A stretch of DNA of 64,000 nt from Puccinia triticina. Lineage: Eukaryota > Basidiomycota > Pucciniomycetes > Pucciniales > Pucciniaceae. The notes beneath the pieces are model-generated. The model had not been told where the DNA came from. It worked only from the letters and a program-made list of their open reading frames with translations, and did not search any database. Every line of letters begins with the position of its first letter. The first letter of the stretch is position 1. Below, piece by piece: positions 34,001-45,510 of the stretch. The stretch lies in assembly GCF_026914185.1 (NCBI RefSeq), contig NC_070559.1, positions 2,542,001 to 2,606,000 on the forward strand. The letters are read 5' to 3'. A program made the position numbers and the translations under genes.

Positions 34001-36437
34001 GTTTTGTTTATATTGACGATATACTGATTTTTTCTCAAACAGAACAGCAAAATTTTGAAGATTTAAGGAAGATTTTGTCCAAATTAAGAGAATATTTGTT
34101 AAAGGCCTTGTTATCAAAGTGTGAGTTTTTCTGCTCGCGAGTAACATTTTTAGGTTTTGACATTACGGCAGAAGGATTGAAGATGAACAGAAAGAAATTG
34201 GACACTATTAAGGATTGGCTGTATCCAACTAATTTGAAGGGATTACGCAAGTTTTTAGGTTTTACAAATTTCTACAGGAAGTTTATTCCAAACTTTTCCC
34301 GAGTCGCAGGACCTCTTACAACGTTGACACAAGTGAAGGTGGGGGAGAGTGTAGGTTTTAAGACTATTGATTCAGTGAAAGCTTTCGAAAATCTAAAAGC
34401 CTTGTTTATGGATGAGCCATTGCTTTGACATTTCGATTTTGATAAGTTGCGTGTAGTACATTGTGATGCCTCAGGTTTTGCCATCGCTGCGGTTTTGAGT
34501 CAACAGGATGCAAATGGAAATGTATTTCTGGTCAGTTATTTTTCTAGAAAGCTGACTGACAGAGAGAGATCTTGGCCGATTTTTGACATAGAGTTGCTGG
34601 CGATTGTGGCGGCGTTTGAAGACTGGAGGGCTTGGTTGATGGGTACGGTGGAACCAGTGCAAGTATTTTCAGATCATTCAAATCTTCTACATTTCAAAAC
34701 CGCTAAATATCTTTCGCCAAAGCAAGCGCATTGGGCGGGTTTTTTGGGTGGGTTCAATATTTTGATTTATCATATTGCAGGCGCGAAGAATCCGGCTGAT
34801 GGGCCCAGTCAACGTGAGGATTTTGTAGGATCGCGGTCAGCTATTCTGGAGTCTGATACAATTTCAAAGAAGTTAGTATTGTGTCAAGAGATGGACTTGG
34901 ATGATGAAGGGTCAAAGGTAGGGTTTCATGGTATTCATGATATGGGTTTTCAACGCCCAAATCAACAATTGTTTGACTATTTTGAGAAATATTATACTGA
35001 GGAAGATTTAAGTTTAAAAGGGGTTTTGGTTGTAGACGGAGTAGTTTGGTATTACGATTGAATCTTGGTTCCATCACCTTTACGTGTCAGAATATTAGGT
35101 ATGTATCACGACGCACCAACTGTGGGCCATCCAGGAATAGCGCGGATGCTGTCCATTCTTACGCAAACTTTTGCTTGGCCACGGGTCAAGGCGTCAGTTA
35201 TTGACTACCTTAAATCTTGTGATTCTTGTCAGAGGGTGAAGGCTTGGCGGCAAGCGGGGGACGGAAATCTTGTGTCATTGGTGGCAGACGCAAAACCTTG
35301 GAGTATGATTGGTATGGACATGATTACTAAATTGCCTCTTTCAGGAGGTTTTGATTCTATATTAGTGGTAATTGATTTGTTGAGTAAATTGACACATTTT
35401 ATTCCATGTAAGGAGGCTTCCTCTTCGGCGGTGTTAGCAGCTTTGTTTCGGAAGAATATTTTCAGGTTACATGTTTTACCAGAGCGTATTTTGTCGGATA
35501 GGGGTGCTACATTCGTGAGTGAATTTTGGAAATCTTTGATGACTTTGTTGAATATTAGGAGTGCGTTGTCCACGGCTTATCATCCGCAATCGGACGGTCA
35601 AACTGAAAGAATGAATCAAGTGTTGGAAGACTACTTGCGCCACTACTGTTCCTATTATCAGGATAATTGGGATAAAGCGTTAGATATGGCTGAATTTGCC
35701 ATAAATAATTTGGATTCGGCAAGTTTGAAAGTTTCTACATTATTTTTCACTTATGGTCATCATCCCAAGTTTAACATCTTGACCGAGTCTCGAGGTCGCA
35801 AGGATTTAGACAATTTTATTACAGATTTGCAAGAAACGCAGGAGACGGCAATGGAATGTTTGGATCTGGGAGAAAAAAACAGGCAAAGTATTACAATCTA
35901 AAGCGGAAGCCGGCGCCGGTATACAAGAAGGGTGAATGGGTATTGTTGTTAAGAAAGTTCATAAAGACTCGACGATTGAATTCCAAATTGGATTACCGCT
36001 ATATCGGACCTTTTCAAGTAGAGAAGATGGTCGGAACTAATGCGGTTGAGTTGGATATACAGAAGGAGTATCCGAAATCGCATCCGGTATTTAATGTTTC
36101 ATTGATAGTTAAATATTTCGGTCCAAATAGTTTATTGAATAGGGGTTTGACTGAAGGCATTAAGGATAAATAATATACTGATGATCAAGTTGTAGATTGG
36201 AGTGCTATGAAGACGATTTTGGATGCGCGAGAATTTAGGAAAGGTAAGTATGAGTACTTGGTTTCTTGGAAGAACACGACGCCAGGAGAGGATACTTGGA
36301 TTACTGAATCTCATATTCCAGAGCGGCTGAGATCTTTAGTTGAAAAGTTTTGTGAATCTCATGGCGATTTATTTGGGTTAGGTAAAAGAAAGAAGGGTAA
36401 AGTTGCTGCCAAAGGTTTGCAAGAGTTACGAGTATAA
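31045..36437 (+). pseudogene. Gypsy Gag-Pol polyprotein, broken by stops and one frameshift
   Basis: From the ATG at 31045 a single frame runs to ~35868. In order: Gag; a zinc knuckle (CxxCGK..H..C, ~32463-32520); protease VLVDSGALTSF (~33088); reverse transcriptase with YIDD at 34009-34020; RNase H (HCDASG near 34459); integrase HHCC (35107-35240) and DDE core. A frameshift in an A-run near 35870 leads to the next frame, which ends in a chromodomain (KYEYLVSWKN..EDTWI). In-frame stops: TGA at 31084, 31480, 32098, 32470, 34426 and 35059; TAG at 32125; TAA at 36171. All six TGA codons are preceded by T and fit CGA to TGA within TCG. The chromodomain suggests targeting to marked chromatin. Confidence 0.96.
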
Positions 36438-36450
36438 GGTCAGTCTTATT

Positions 36451-36847
36451 TGTAACGACTGACTTATTTTATCGTTGTTATTGGGATTATGTTAATAGAA
36501 GTTTAGGTAAGTGATAAGAATGATGTCATTTTGATTGTTGAGTCATGCGCTTTTGTTTCCGGTAAAGTGTCATTAATAATTATAAGTCTTTTATATTGAA
36601 TTAATACTCAGTTGGTTTGTAAACATGATTTCGGATTTGTTGTTATATTCTGGTTGCGTTCTTTCTCTTGTTCCTCTTTCCTCTTTTCCTTATCTCAATA
36701 TTCTTGTCCTTTACATTATTATCAATAAAATCCCTTATTGTATAAAGGCTATTCTCATTAGAGTTTCTACAAGAATAACCTTTCCATCTCTCACTTATGC
36801 TAGGCTATCTTGCCGATTGAGATAAGTTGAGTAGGTTGGCCTTCACA
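36451..36847 (+). repeat. 3' LTR of the gypsy element
   Basis: 397 bp, one base different from 30444-30840, followed by the target duplication CTATT. Confidence 0.96.
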
Positions 36848-36852
36848 CTATT

Positions 36853-37619
36853 GGCCTGGGTCAAATGGCAGTAAAAAACCCCAGAGTAGCAAGTGTTGAG
36901 TTTGCGGTATGAAATTTGCAATAATAATTCTATTTTCTATCTGTTTGAGCAAAGGCTACCAGACAGGGCTATGGTTGTATATATGATGAGATCAAGATAA
37001 AAGTGGATGTGTGTGAGTGAGAGCAAGTGTGAGAGTGTGAGTGCGAGTGTGAGTGTGAATGAATGTGAACAAGAGGGGCAAAGAGAGCCCAGTATTTATA
37101 GTAAACAAATGTTGCTGAGAGATTGATTCTCAGCGTACTTTCTCAATGAAAAGTCATTGTCAAAAGTATGGGAGAGAAAAGTACCTATACTTTTCTCCTC
37201 CTTGCAGGAATGCTCCAGTCCTCTGGAGCATTTATTTTCTTATTACTTTCTGCACTGTGATAAGCAGCTGCAGCAGGAAGCTGAGCATAATTGGCAGCAG
37301 AGAGCTGAGCATACTTGGCAGCATGGGTCTCAGCAGTTAGAGCACTGCTGACCATGTTCCCTTCTACAGGGATTACACCTTCAACAGCAAGCCCTGCAGG
37401 GTCTACAATAGTATTGGGTTAACCCTGCCTTTGTAGATGAAACAAGCATCTCAAAGCGTTCCTTGAAGCCATCCATCCTTGCAATGTGATCTTGATCAGG
37501 GAAGGTACCACTTATAATTTCCTCAAATGCAAATCACATAAATCAGTGCTTTGTTCAGTGCGTTTTTTCCCAGCCCGTTGTTTCCTCTCTCTACTTGACC
37601 ATTCCTTAAATTACGCACC
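36853..37619. other. Upstream region of the alpha-kinase gene
   Basis: No separate gene recognised. 37010-37065 is a GTGTGAGTGTGAGTGCGAG microsatellite. 37180-37370 holds short inverted words (AGCAGGAAGCTGAGCATA, CTCCAGTCCTCTGGAGCA). The ATG of the kinase follows at 37620. Confidence 0.45.
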
Positions 37620-39809
37620 ATGCCGCTATGCCCCAAGTGTAACCACTGGTCTGAAAATGTTCTGGTTGGTGACATGTGCTATAACTGCCTCAAATTCCTA
37701 GGTGTCAATGTCGACAAGATGGCACATTTTTTTACTGCCTCAGCCTCATCATCTGCACCATCCACTTCTGCAAATAATTTACCAAGCACCCTTACACCCC
37801 ATTTGGCCCAATATAGTCATCGAAAAATCACTACTGCTCCTTCTCAATACATTTCTCAACCTGGTCAAAATAGTTTAAACGTCCTCAAACCTCCCACCAC
37901 TTCCCGTTCTGCATTACATAGTAAACCCCCTCTGACTGTGCATGACCCTCCTATTGATTCTGGTTCAATGGCCCATTTCCGTAGGATTGTAAAAGAAAAG
38001 TGGGTGAAACCTTCAAACTATGGGGGAAGCTCAAAAAGAGCTAAACCAAGCACCACCATACCCACCCCTCCAACAGCTAGTTCAATCAAACACCGTGATT
38101 TTGGATTCCTCCTTTATGAATCTGACATGCTTGTGAAAAATACTGGCATTCATCAAATCAAACAACCTTACAACTTAGATAACCCCAACCTTTATAATGA
38201 TCTTTGTACAACCCTTTGGGCCATTTTTTCACCACAAATCTTGACTAAAACCCATATAACATCACTTCCAACCAACCCAGAAGACTTCCTCTGCCTCAGC
38301 AATGGTGAATCTCGGATCCCAGACCAAGATACTCTTCTTGGTGTGCTGAAAGAAGCCAAAGGACGCAAAGTCACCCACATCAACCTCACCTATGACCATC
38401 CATTTACTGGGGATGATTCCAACTCCGATCCCAACTCTGCTTCCCCCAAGAGATATCCAACTCGAGCTTCCACAGCAGCGGCCATTTCAACCCAAAGGAC
38501 CATGGCCTGTAATCATGACAAGCGTAAAAAGAAGGCAGAACCATGGGCCCTTGGCCCATTAGCTGGTAAAACACCAATTCACATTGTTTCCACTATCCTC
38601 TGTTTTAAAAATCAAGCTAATACATCAATAATTTGCAATTATATTAGGAACTGTCATTGCTCGAGGAAACAAAATTCTTGCCAGCAAAATTGCCTTGTTA
38701 AGCAAACCTTTGCCAGCCTACTTGAATATCAACCGCGATGGCTGGGTCATTGCGCAGAGGCTCATCTTTGATGGTATTGAAACCACCGACACCCATACCG
38801 AACCCATTGTCATCAAGGTCAATCAAGAAGAAGTGATTGGGACAGGAGGAATGCGGACGACATATGCAGCTCAAGTCAAAACCAACACTGATGGTGTTGA
38901 AACTATTACCGATTACGTTGCCAAGGTCATGAAAAACAAGGATCACCAAGACCTCAATCTCCATGCAACGGATGCCCGAATGTACGAAGCATGTGCGCTT
39001 CTTCTTGAAGAGTATCGATCTGTAGTTCAGGCGTGCCGGGGCCTTCCAATGAGCACCAAGACAAAAGCAAAGCAAATGCAGGTGTGTGTCTCTCCATTTT
39101 TTTCTTGGCTTCACCAAACACTAACACTGGGAATATGTCTTACTCACCAGATTATCCGCCACTCAGTGGTCTTTACTGGTGATAAGTATTGTCCAGCAGA
39201 TATATACTTTTTTGAAAAACGCTTGACTGGCACCTATGTTAAATATTCGAGCAACATTGACTTCAATGTCCCCGTCAATCAACCTGGGATGGATCCAAAA
39301 CTCCTTCAGCTCATGGATGCTTTTACGCACTGGACATACAATACTTCGAAGGGAAAGAACTTGGTTGCAGACCTGCAGGGGGTTGGTCCACTTATCACCG
39401 ACCCACAAATCCTTGACTTGGATGAAAAGTGAGTACCAATTATAATTTTGGAGTATGTTACTTACACTGACACCAAAAAAATAGCCTTTGGACTTTGGGA
39501 AATAATTCTACAGATGGAATCCAGGCGTTCACTGAAGCTCACATCTGTAATGAAGTGTGCAGAGCTATAGGCCTTCCAGAAGTTGGTGAATTAGCATGGG
39601 AGAACAATCAAACCCGGAATCAACAACGAAGTCCCAATGAACAATCACAATCTTCCAGCCATGCGAACCGGCCTACCAGAGCACCCCATGCCAGCAGTTC
39701 TTTGTCGCACTTGCTTATTAGTTCTGATGATGAGGGCGTGCTCCCAGATCCAAACACATTATTTGGAACTCGTTCATCCTTCAAGAGCCCACGAAACACC
39801 AGCAATTAG
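37620..39809 (+). CDS. Alpha-kinase (atypical MHCK/EF2K-type) with N-terminal zinc ribbon
   Basis: Four exons close in frame: 37620-38565, 38648-39081, 39151-39428 and 39485-39809, 660 residues. Residues 1-25 (MPLCPKCNHW..CYNCLKFL) form a CxxC..CxxC zinc-ribbon-like knuckle, followed by a serine/threonine/proline-rich linker to about residue 310. The kinase domain then shows an IGTGGMRTTYAAQVK nucleotide-loop region, VAKVMKNKD, GTYVKYSSN, and the alpha-kinase signatures THWTYNTSKGKNLVADLQG, LITDPQ and HICNEVCRAIGL. The last contains residues used for structural zinc binding in this family. These kinases phosphorylate Ser/Thr in helical contexts; the substrate cannot be inferred. No stop, frameshift or lost core motif was seen, so the gene looks intact. 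It sits between a gypsy element and decayed LRR/WD40 sequence. Confidence 0.94.
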
Positions 39810-40059
39810 CACAAAACCTAGGTTGAATGATATTTTCTTTGAACTTTTTTGCCCGTCTCCATGTGACACTTAATGTCTTTCTCTCCAGCTTCTGATACAC
39901 ATCCTTTTCCCAATCCGACCTCACATCCAAACAGCCATTATCTTACTTGACCTCCTCACAATGTTTCCCACTTTACTCTCAAAAACAATCAGTACGTTCT
40001 CTAAACCATACTGAATAATATTCCTGTGCTACTCTTGCTTGGGTTGGCTACAGCTGTTA

Positions 40060-40312
40060 CATTCCCTGGTGCGCTAGGTGGACGTTTGAGATAGAATCTG
40101 ATTAACAAGAGGGCAAGGGACCCCATTGACCCCTTGCCAACTGTTGCCACTTTGCAGTTGGATTATCCTGTTTGGCGGAAGAGATGGCTGCTGAGGCCTG
40201 GCTTGGGTGGGATTTGCTTGTCGTATTCCCCCGTGCGCTAGGTTAATTTTTGAGATGGAGTTGGATTTACAACAGGGCAAGGGACCCCATTGACCCCTTG
40301 CCAGCTGCTGCC
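40060..40312. repeat. Tandem ~165-bp duplication carrying a 23-bp word
   Basis: The ~90-bp block ATTCCCTGGTGCGCTAGG..CAAGGGACCCCATTGACCCC..at 40060-40146 recurs at 40223-40312 with point differences. The 23-bp core (CAAGGGACCCCATTGACC and five more bases) is found exactly, in reverse complement, twice inside the oxygenase-like gene at ~42720 and ~42788. Confidence 0.8.
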
Positions 40313-40639
40313 GTGGGAGTGGGCGAGTGTGTGTTTGTGGGCGCGGCGGGCGGGCTCGGTGGGCGTGGGCTGTTGGCAGAGGGGGATCACGGAGGAGGAG
40401 CGCGAGTGTGCAGCTCTGATGATGGGGGTGTGTTGGTTGCTGACCTTCTTGAATAATGTGGGTGATTATCGTGGGAGGGGAATTTTGAGCTCGGGGTTTG
40501 TGATGGTCAGCAGATTGGTCTGGGGGGTGGGCAAAGCCGAGCTACTGCTGCTGTTGTTGTTGGTAGTGCTGCTACGGTTGGTGTTCATTGGATGGTGGGA
40601 GGGGATGGAAGCCAAGAGGAGGGCTAGATCGAGGGCGTA

Positions 40640-41530
40640 GGTGGGCAAGTGCTCGGCTGGCGGCCGAATGGCAGGGCGAAGTGGCTTGGCGCAGTCTTGG
40701 TGGCAGGGGGCACGCTGAGGCATCCAATGAGCTGCACTCTTTAGCGGAACAAAAGCTAGAGAGGAACTTACTCTGAAGAGGGGGTTCGCCAACACTAGCG
40801 CGTTGGGTTGCAAAGCTGACGGTGGTCAACGTTATGAGCTGGCGTGATCCCGATTTCCAGAAAGAAAAAAAAGTAGAGATGAGGACAGACAAGGGAGATT
40901 GTAGATCGAGCAACACTTGAGTTCGGGTAGCCATCGGGCACGTCTTGTCTCGGCGTCAGAGGGTGCATCAAGTTGAGAGGCAGGAGGCCGCTGAGGAGAG
41001 GGGACAATGTGGCTTGTGAGTGCCTGAGCAAAAGCCTCGAAGGAGATCTCACAACGGTCCCAGCCGAGCTGAACGATTGATTGGGGTAGCACTCACAACG
41101 GTCCCAGCCGAGCTGAACGATTGATTTCGAAGGAGATCTCACAACGGTCCCAGCCGAGCTGAACAATTGATTCAGCAAATGAGAGCTTTTTAAGATTGCT
41201 CAGGGTCGACGAAGTCTTGAAGATGTGGTCCAACAGGCCCGGGTTCAATTCGGGGCGGCCATCTTACTTGGGGTAAACCCACTCTCCCCATCGATCGCCC
41301 ACCTCGAGCGTCAAGGATTCCAAGGCCGGGCTGATGCATTCCGTGAGGATTCGGTATAGGCCAGGCCGTTGAAGCGAATTGGCCGGATTGCAGAGCTGGA
41401 GCGTGCGCAGGCTGGCAGGATAGCCGTTCAGGATCATGCGCAGGTCGTGCTCGCTCATCCTCAGGTCGTTCAAGACAATTGCTCTCAGGGCACACATCTT
41501 TTGAGTCGCCGATTGCAACGATCGGCGCAT
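40640..41530 (-). pseudogene. Decayed leucine-rich-repeat (F-box/LRR-like) protein fragment
   Basis: Minus-strand frames contain LRR-like stretches: LRMILNGYPASLRTLQLCN, ISPALESLTLEVGDRWGEWV, then LSNLKKLSFAESIVQLGWD, then ITLTTVSFATQRASVGEPPL. These resemble the leucine-rich half of F-box/LRR proteins. A unit of ~35 bp (CTCACAACGGTCCCAGCCGA and following bases) is present three times at 41049-41175, shifting the frame. No single open frame covers the region and no F-box is seen, so it is treated as a remnant. Identity is tentative. Confidence 0.4.
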
Positions 41531-41539
41531 CCGGCGACT

Positions 41540-41885
41540 AGCAGAGATTGAGGAATGAGAGTATCGAGTCGTTTTCGACCGTCCGGATCGGTTTGGATCC
41601 CTCTATACATGCCGAGCCGGTAGTACATCGGTCAATGGGGGAAGGCTGGAATGGCCCTTTAATTCGGCGGATGCCTTGCCGTCTGATCTAGAGATGAACG
41701 CCCGGGGTATGGTTGGAGGATGGTGTCCATGGCTGTTAGTGGGGCTTGATCTGATGGTGGGAAAAGTAGGGGCAGCTTACAGTCAGCTTGCTCTGGGTTC
41801 CATATTCGTATCCCCTCGTCCTTCGATCCGCTCGCCAGTTTCCCTCCGTCGACCGACCAGCCGAGGGTGAAGACACTACAGCGGA
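41540..41885 (-). pseudogene. WD40-repeat gene fragment (THO3/TEX1-like)
   Basis: On the minus strand from ~41880 a frame reads SVFTLGWSVDGGKLASGSKD then IRIWNPEQADCKL, a textbook WD40 blade. Further on KASAELKGHSS resembles the start of the next blade, but the frame is then lost. The opening phrase resembles the first blade of THO-complex subunit 3. There is no intact gene; it seems joined to the LRR remnant, suggesting rearranged host gene fragments. Confidence 0.45.
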
Positions 41886-42157
41886 CAGGGGTGGGTTCCT
41901 AGGGTGCGGCCACGGCTCAACGCAGAGAGAGACTCACGGCCCGGTGTGGCCGGGGAGCAGTCGAGTGGTGGGTGGTTTGAGAGCCATCGGCGTGGTTTCC
42001 ATTCGGAGGGCAAGATGCACGAGTCCGGGGGTTGTTGAAGTTTGCGTGTATTTTTTCGCAGCCAAGCTGTTGCCCAATCCCCGATTCCCCTCCGCCAGAT
42101 CTCCACCAACACGATCGCTCCCAACAAATCTCAGCCACCAGCCATCAACATTTCAAG

Positions 42158-43952
42158 ATGGCACCAGAAAAAAGTGTGTAGCATCATTGGATTTACTCAC
42201 TTGCAGCTTCTTGACCCTTACTAACAATCATTTTCTTTTCCTTTACCCACAGACTTCGGAATCAACAATCGTTCCCCTCCTCAAGATCGTTTCCACCGCG
42301 CTCACTTGCCTGTTCGGGGTCGATTTGCTAGGCAAGTCCTCTCTTCCTCAAAATGCTTTATGACATTTTGTTTCAACTGTTCATAACTGCATGTTTTGTA
42401 TTTGTTTATTAAGTTTGCCCCCCCTAATGATGGGAATTACATTCGACCTGGAAAGCCCAAGGCTCTGTTCCGATCATACACGACCAACTCTTCACAGTAT
42501 CGCTCCATGGATTTTTCTCATCAGCCCCGCTCACCTGCTCGTGCATCCTTCCACCCGGCTCGAAATGCTTCACCTTATCCGGTTCTCCCTCTTAGGCACT
42601 CTCGCTCGCCCACTTACAATCAACATAAACCGGATTTTCCAAACATTCGTGGTTGCTACACTCGCCCTTGTCCTCCTGGCCAACCTAACGTTCCGTCAAG
42701 CAAATCCAACTGTGTGCAACCAAGGGGTCAATGGGGTCCCTTGGAAGTCACTTATTCCAGTCGAAACCAAGCAACTGGTGAACAACCAAGGGGTCAATGG
42801 GGTCCCTTGGAAGTCACATATTCTACCGATAACCGTACAAATACTTCTGTAGAAGAAAATCGTCAGCTTACTGAAAGACAAAAACGAAACCTCAAGATTT
42901 TCCCTCGAATCCGCAACCCCTACTTGACTGAATCAGCCAATCAGGCAGTCAAACCCTTTGTCCTACAGCTCAACCATAATGCAAAAAATAAATATGTAAT
43001 AAAACCCTCAAAGCTTTCCTCTTGTCGACTTATTGCTACCAACAACACTGGATCGCAAACCCTTTTCCTCCTTCAGTTTCATCCGATTAACCCTTCAGAT
43101 CCAGACGAAAAATATGTTTCCGAAAAGCTTGGAAATATAATTTCAGACACGTTTTTCATGACGAATAACCGACAGGACTTGCATCCCAAAACAATGTGTA
43201 GCGGTGTTATGAGGGGGGTTGGTTTTTGACCCGGTTCTGATGAAGGGTCAACTGCAGGTAAGATTTGATACTTAGATTTAACCATACAAATGTGTTCTCT
43301 GATTCATTTTTTGACATATGCAGGCACATATGCCCGCCGGCGTGATCTTCCTCAAGAAGTCTTGGATGATGATGACAGACACTGGGATCAGCTTGGCGAC
43401 CACAACCAATTTCTGTGTCACCGAGTCCAACATTTTTCCAAGCAATTTTTCCACGAAAATGCCGATATCATGAAGTCGTTTGGCATCCCGAGTTGGTCCA
43501 ACAATGAATGGAACGAATTTGAACAAGAATGTGACGGGATCTTCTCTAGTGCGATGATAACTCATTCAAACTTTTCAAACAACCCTCACAAGGATAACGA
43601 TCTGAACCCATGGACATACGGTCTATTCAGCTACATCAACCCATCGACAGGCCTTCCCATTTCCCCTGACAACTTGGCTCCAGGACATGTGTTTTGGTTT
43701 CCTGAATTCAACTGTGAGATTGACTTTGGAACATCTCCAGGGATCATCGAGCTGTTATGGGCAAGTAACTCTGTTGAACACCAGACTAAATATCCACCAG
43801 CTCCGATGCAATCAACTCCTACAATGACACATTACGGATCCTCTTTTCAAATTAGCAAGCGTTTGATGTATAGAGCTATTAAGTTAAAGAACATGGCTGC
43901 TGAAGAAAGAAAAAAAAAAAAACCCTTTGCCAACAGAAAAGAAAACAACTAG
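42158..43952 (+). pseudogene. TET/JBP-like 2OG-Fe(II) oxygenase family gene with one premature TGA
   Basis: The last two exons are ~42414-43257 and 43324-43952; a short first exon may start at the ATG near 42158. The C-terminal region shows the family signature: ITHSNFSNNPHKDNDLNPW with the HxD iron ligands at 43587-43595, PGHVFWFPEFNCEIDFGTSPG, and a distal histidine in VEHQT at 43779-43781, followed by YGSSFQISKRLMYRAIKLKN. This matches the Tet-like 2OG-Fe(II) oxygenases that are expanded in rusts and linked to KDZ-type transposons (Iyer and colleagues). Members may oxidise methylcytosine, but many lack proof of activity. The codon at 43227-43229 is TGA within VGF(stop)PGSDEG, where arginine is expected, so this is a CGA to TGA change. 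The catalytic residues themselves remain. The N-terminal linker holds a tandem QPRGQWGPLEV repeat. Confidence 0.85.
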
Positions 43953-44866
43953 AAATTTCCAGGTTTGTTGAAAAAATGAAATAGTCATGTGTTAATTTCC
44001 ATCAGATTTTGTTTAAATCACTTAGTTATTCATAAATCTTTTCTCATTTTGAATATGTCCAAGAAGAATTTTCAAATTTTATTAACTTCCCAGTGTCAGA
44101 TTTGTGTGAGAATACAAATGATGTTTTTATTCTTATTAAATTTTCCAAAACAGGGGGTGAAGAAACATCAATTTACTGTGCAGGTTATTAGATCCCTTAT
44201 AATACAGATAGAAATCATGAAAAGCTTTTAAATACCTCAAAGGTGTGCATGGCACTTTCCAAGGGTGGCCTGAATTTTACCTTAAAGACTTCTATGGTAC
44301 ACCTTGGAGGTAACTAAAATTCTACTCAAAAAATTATCTTGTCTTTTCTCATAACAATATGTTGTAGGAGATAAATGGAGAAATTAAACAGATTCTTGAA
44401 GAATCAACTCCCAAAAATTAAAGTTCAAACTCCCAATGGGAGTGGACAACCTGAGTAGCCAAATTTGATGTCCACCTGGTCCCCACAACCATTTTTTCTC
44501 TGGGAAATAACTGGGAGTTGCCTTTGAATACAAATTCTGACTAATTGTTTGGGAGTCAGGATTTTCATTTTGAAAAGAATCCCAAAAATAAAGAAAAATT
44601 CAAAACTCTTCACTGAGCCACCCAAAGCATACCAGGTCTTTAGAGTGGTAAGAAAGGCCTCTCAAGAGCACATAGTGAGCTGCATGGAATTTGCACACCA
44701 CAGGAAAGAGGTGTTCTAGTGTGGGTCCAATTTGGCAAGTGTCCTACTAAAGAAAACTATGTACCAAAACCTTAGCCAGGTTTCCCCAAAGGGCATCAAA
44801 ATTTCATTACATTGATAAAATTGCTTTTCCCTAGAATATTTAGCTTCTAGGCAGTATCAGACCAAG
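43953..44866. other. AT-rich intergenic region, nothing recognised
   Basis: Only short frames without domains. 44395-44630 has weak inverted words (CTCCCAATGGGAG, ACTGGGAGTTG). Confidence 0.4.
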
Positions 44867-45510
44867 ATGTATAGTGTAAGAGGCACTATTCAATGTGCTG
44901 GAGCCACTATTGAAAGTGCCAGAGGCACTATTCAATGTGCCGGAGTCACTATTGAAAGTGCCAGAGGCACTATTCAATGTGCCGGAGCCACTATTAATAG
45001 TGCCTCTGGCACTATTCAATGTGCCGGAGCCACTATTAATAGTGCCTCTGGCACTATTCAATGTGCCAGAGCCACTATTAATAGTGCCTCTGGCACTATT
45101 CAATGTGCCAGAGCCACTATTAATAGTGCCTCTGGCACTATTCAATGTGCCAGAGCCACTATTAATAGTGCCTCTGGCACTATTCAATGTGCCAGAGCCA
45201 CTATTAATAGTGCCTCTGGCACTATTCAATGTGCCAGAGCCACTATTCAATGTGCCAGAGGCACTATTCAATGTGCCAGAGCCACTATTGATAGTGCCAG
45301 AGGCACTATTCATAAGTGGTATTCAAAATTGAATCATAACTGCATAAACATAAAATCATAAACAGATTTTGGCTGGGTTATGTAAGAATGCCCCAGCCAA
45401 GTTCACTTATGATTTCATGTTTATGTAATTATGATTTGAATTTTGAATACCACTATAGTGCTGGAGGCAATATTAAAAGTGCAGGAGCCAATATTCATAC
45501 TTCTGCAAAT
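44867..45510. repeat. Word array D: GTGCCAGAGNCACTATT / AATAGTGCCTCTGGCAC
   Basis: A ~42-bp unit, CTCTGGCACTATTCAATGTG followed by CCAGAGCCACTATTAATAGTG-type sequence, is repeated ~10 times between 44880 and 45310 with internal inversions; it resumes in degenerate form at 45456-45510. All three forward frames and the reverse are open (up to 164 codons), but only because the unit length is divisible by three. No start context, signal or domain supports a protein. A MITE has been inserted at 45315-45454. Confidence 0.9.
45315..45454. mobile_element. MITE with ~25-bp TIRs inserted in word array D
   Basis: AGTGGTATTCAAAATTGAATC at the left and its complement at the right bound a 140-bp AT-rich interior. 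Flanking bases are ATA on both sides. Array sequence lies on both sides, so the insertion is younger than the array. Confidence 0.8.

Larger units (their letters stand above)
30439..36852 (+). mobile_element. Full-length Ty3/gypsy chromovirus-type LTR retrotransposon
   Basis: 397-bp LTRs at 30444-30840 and 36451-36847 are flanked by the perfect 5-bp direct repeat CTATT (30439-30443 and 36848-36852). I find one substitution between the LTRs (~99.7 % identity), so the insertion is very recent. A single Gag-Pol frame with protease, reverse transcriptase, RNase H, integrase and a C-terminal chromodomain identifies a chromovirus. Premature stops make this copy defective. Confidence 0.97.

Noticed and set aside
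31045..36437. TGA reassigned or read through in the retroelement frame
   Set aside because: TGA sits where arginine (CGA) is expected rather than one fixed amino acid context. The same change is seen in unrelated genes, while HIS1 and other genes read normally. C-to-T mutation is simpler.
44880..45310. CRISPR-like array of regularly spaced repeats
   Set aside because: Eukaryotic context, no unique spacers, and units are contiguous and palindromic.
44840..45361. Long open frames on both strands across word array D (up to 164 codons)
   Set aside because: The ~42-bp unit is a multiple of three and stop-free in several frames at once, so openness is automatic; no start context, domain or splice support.
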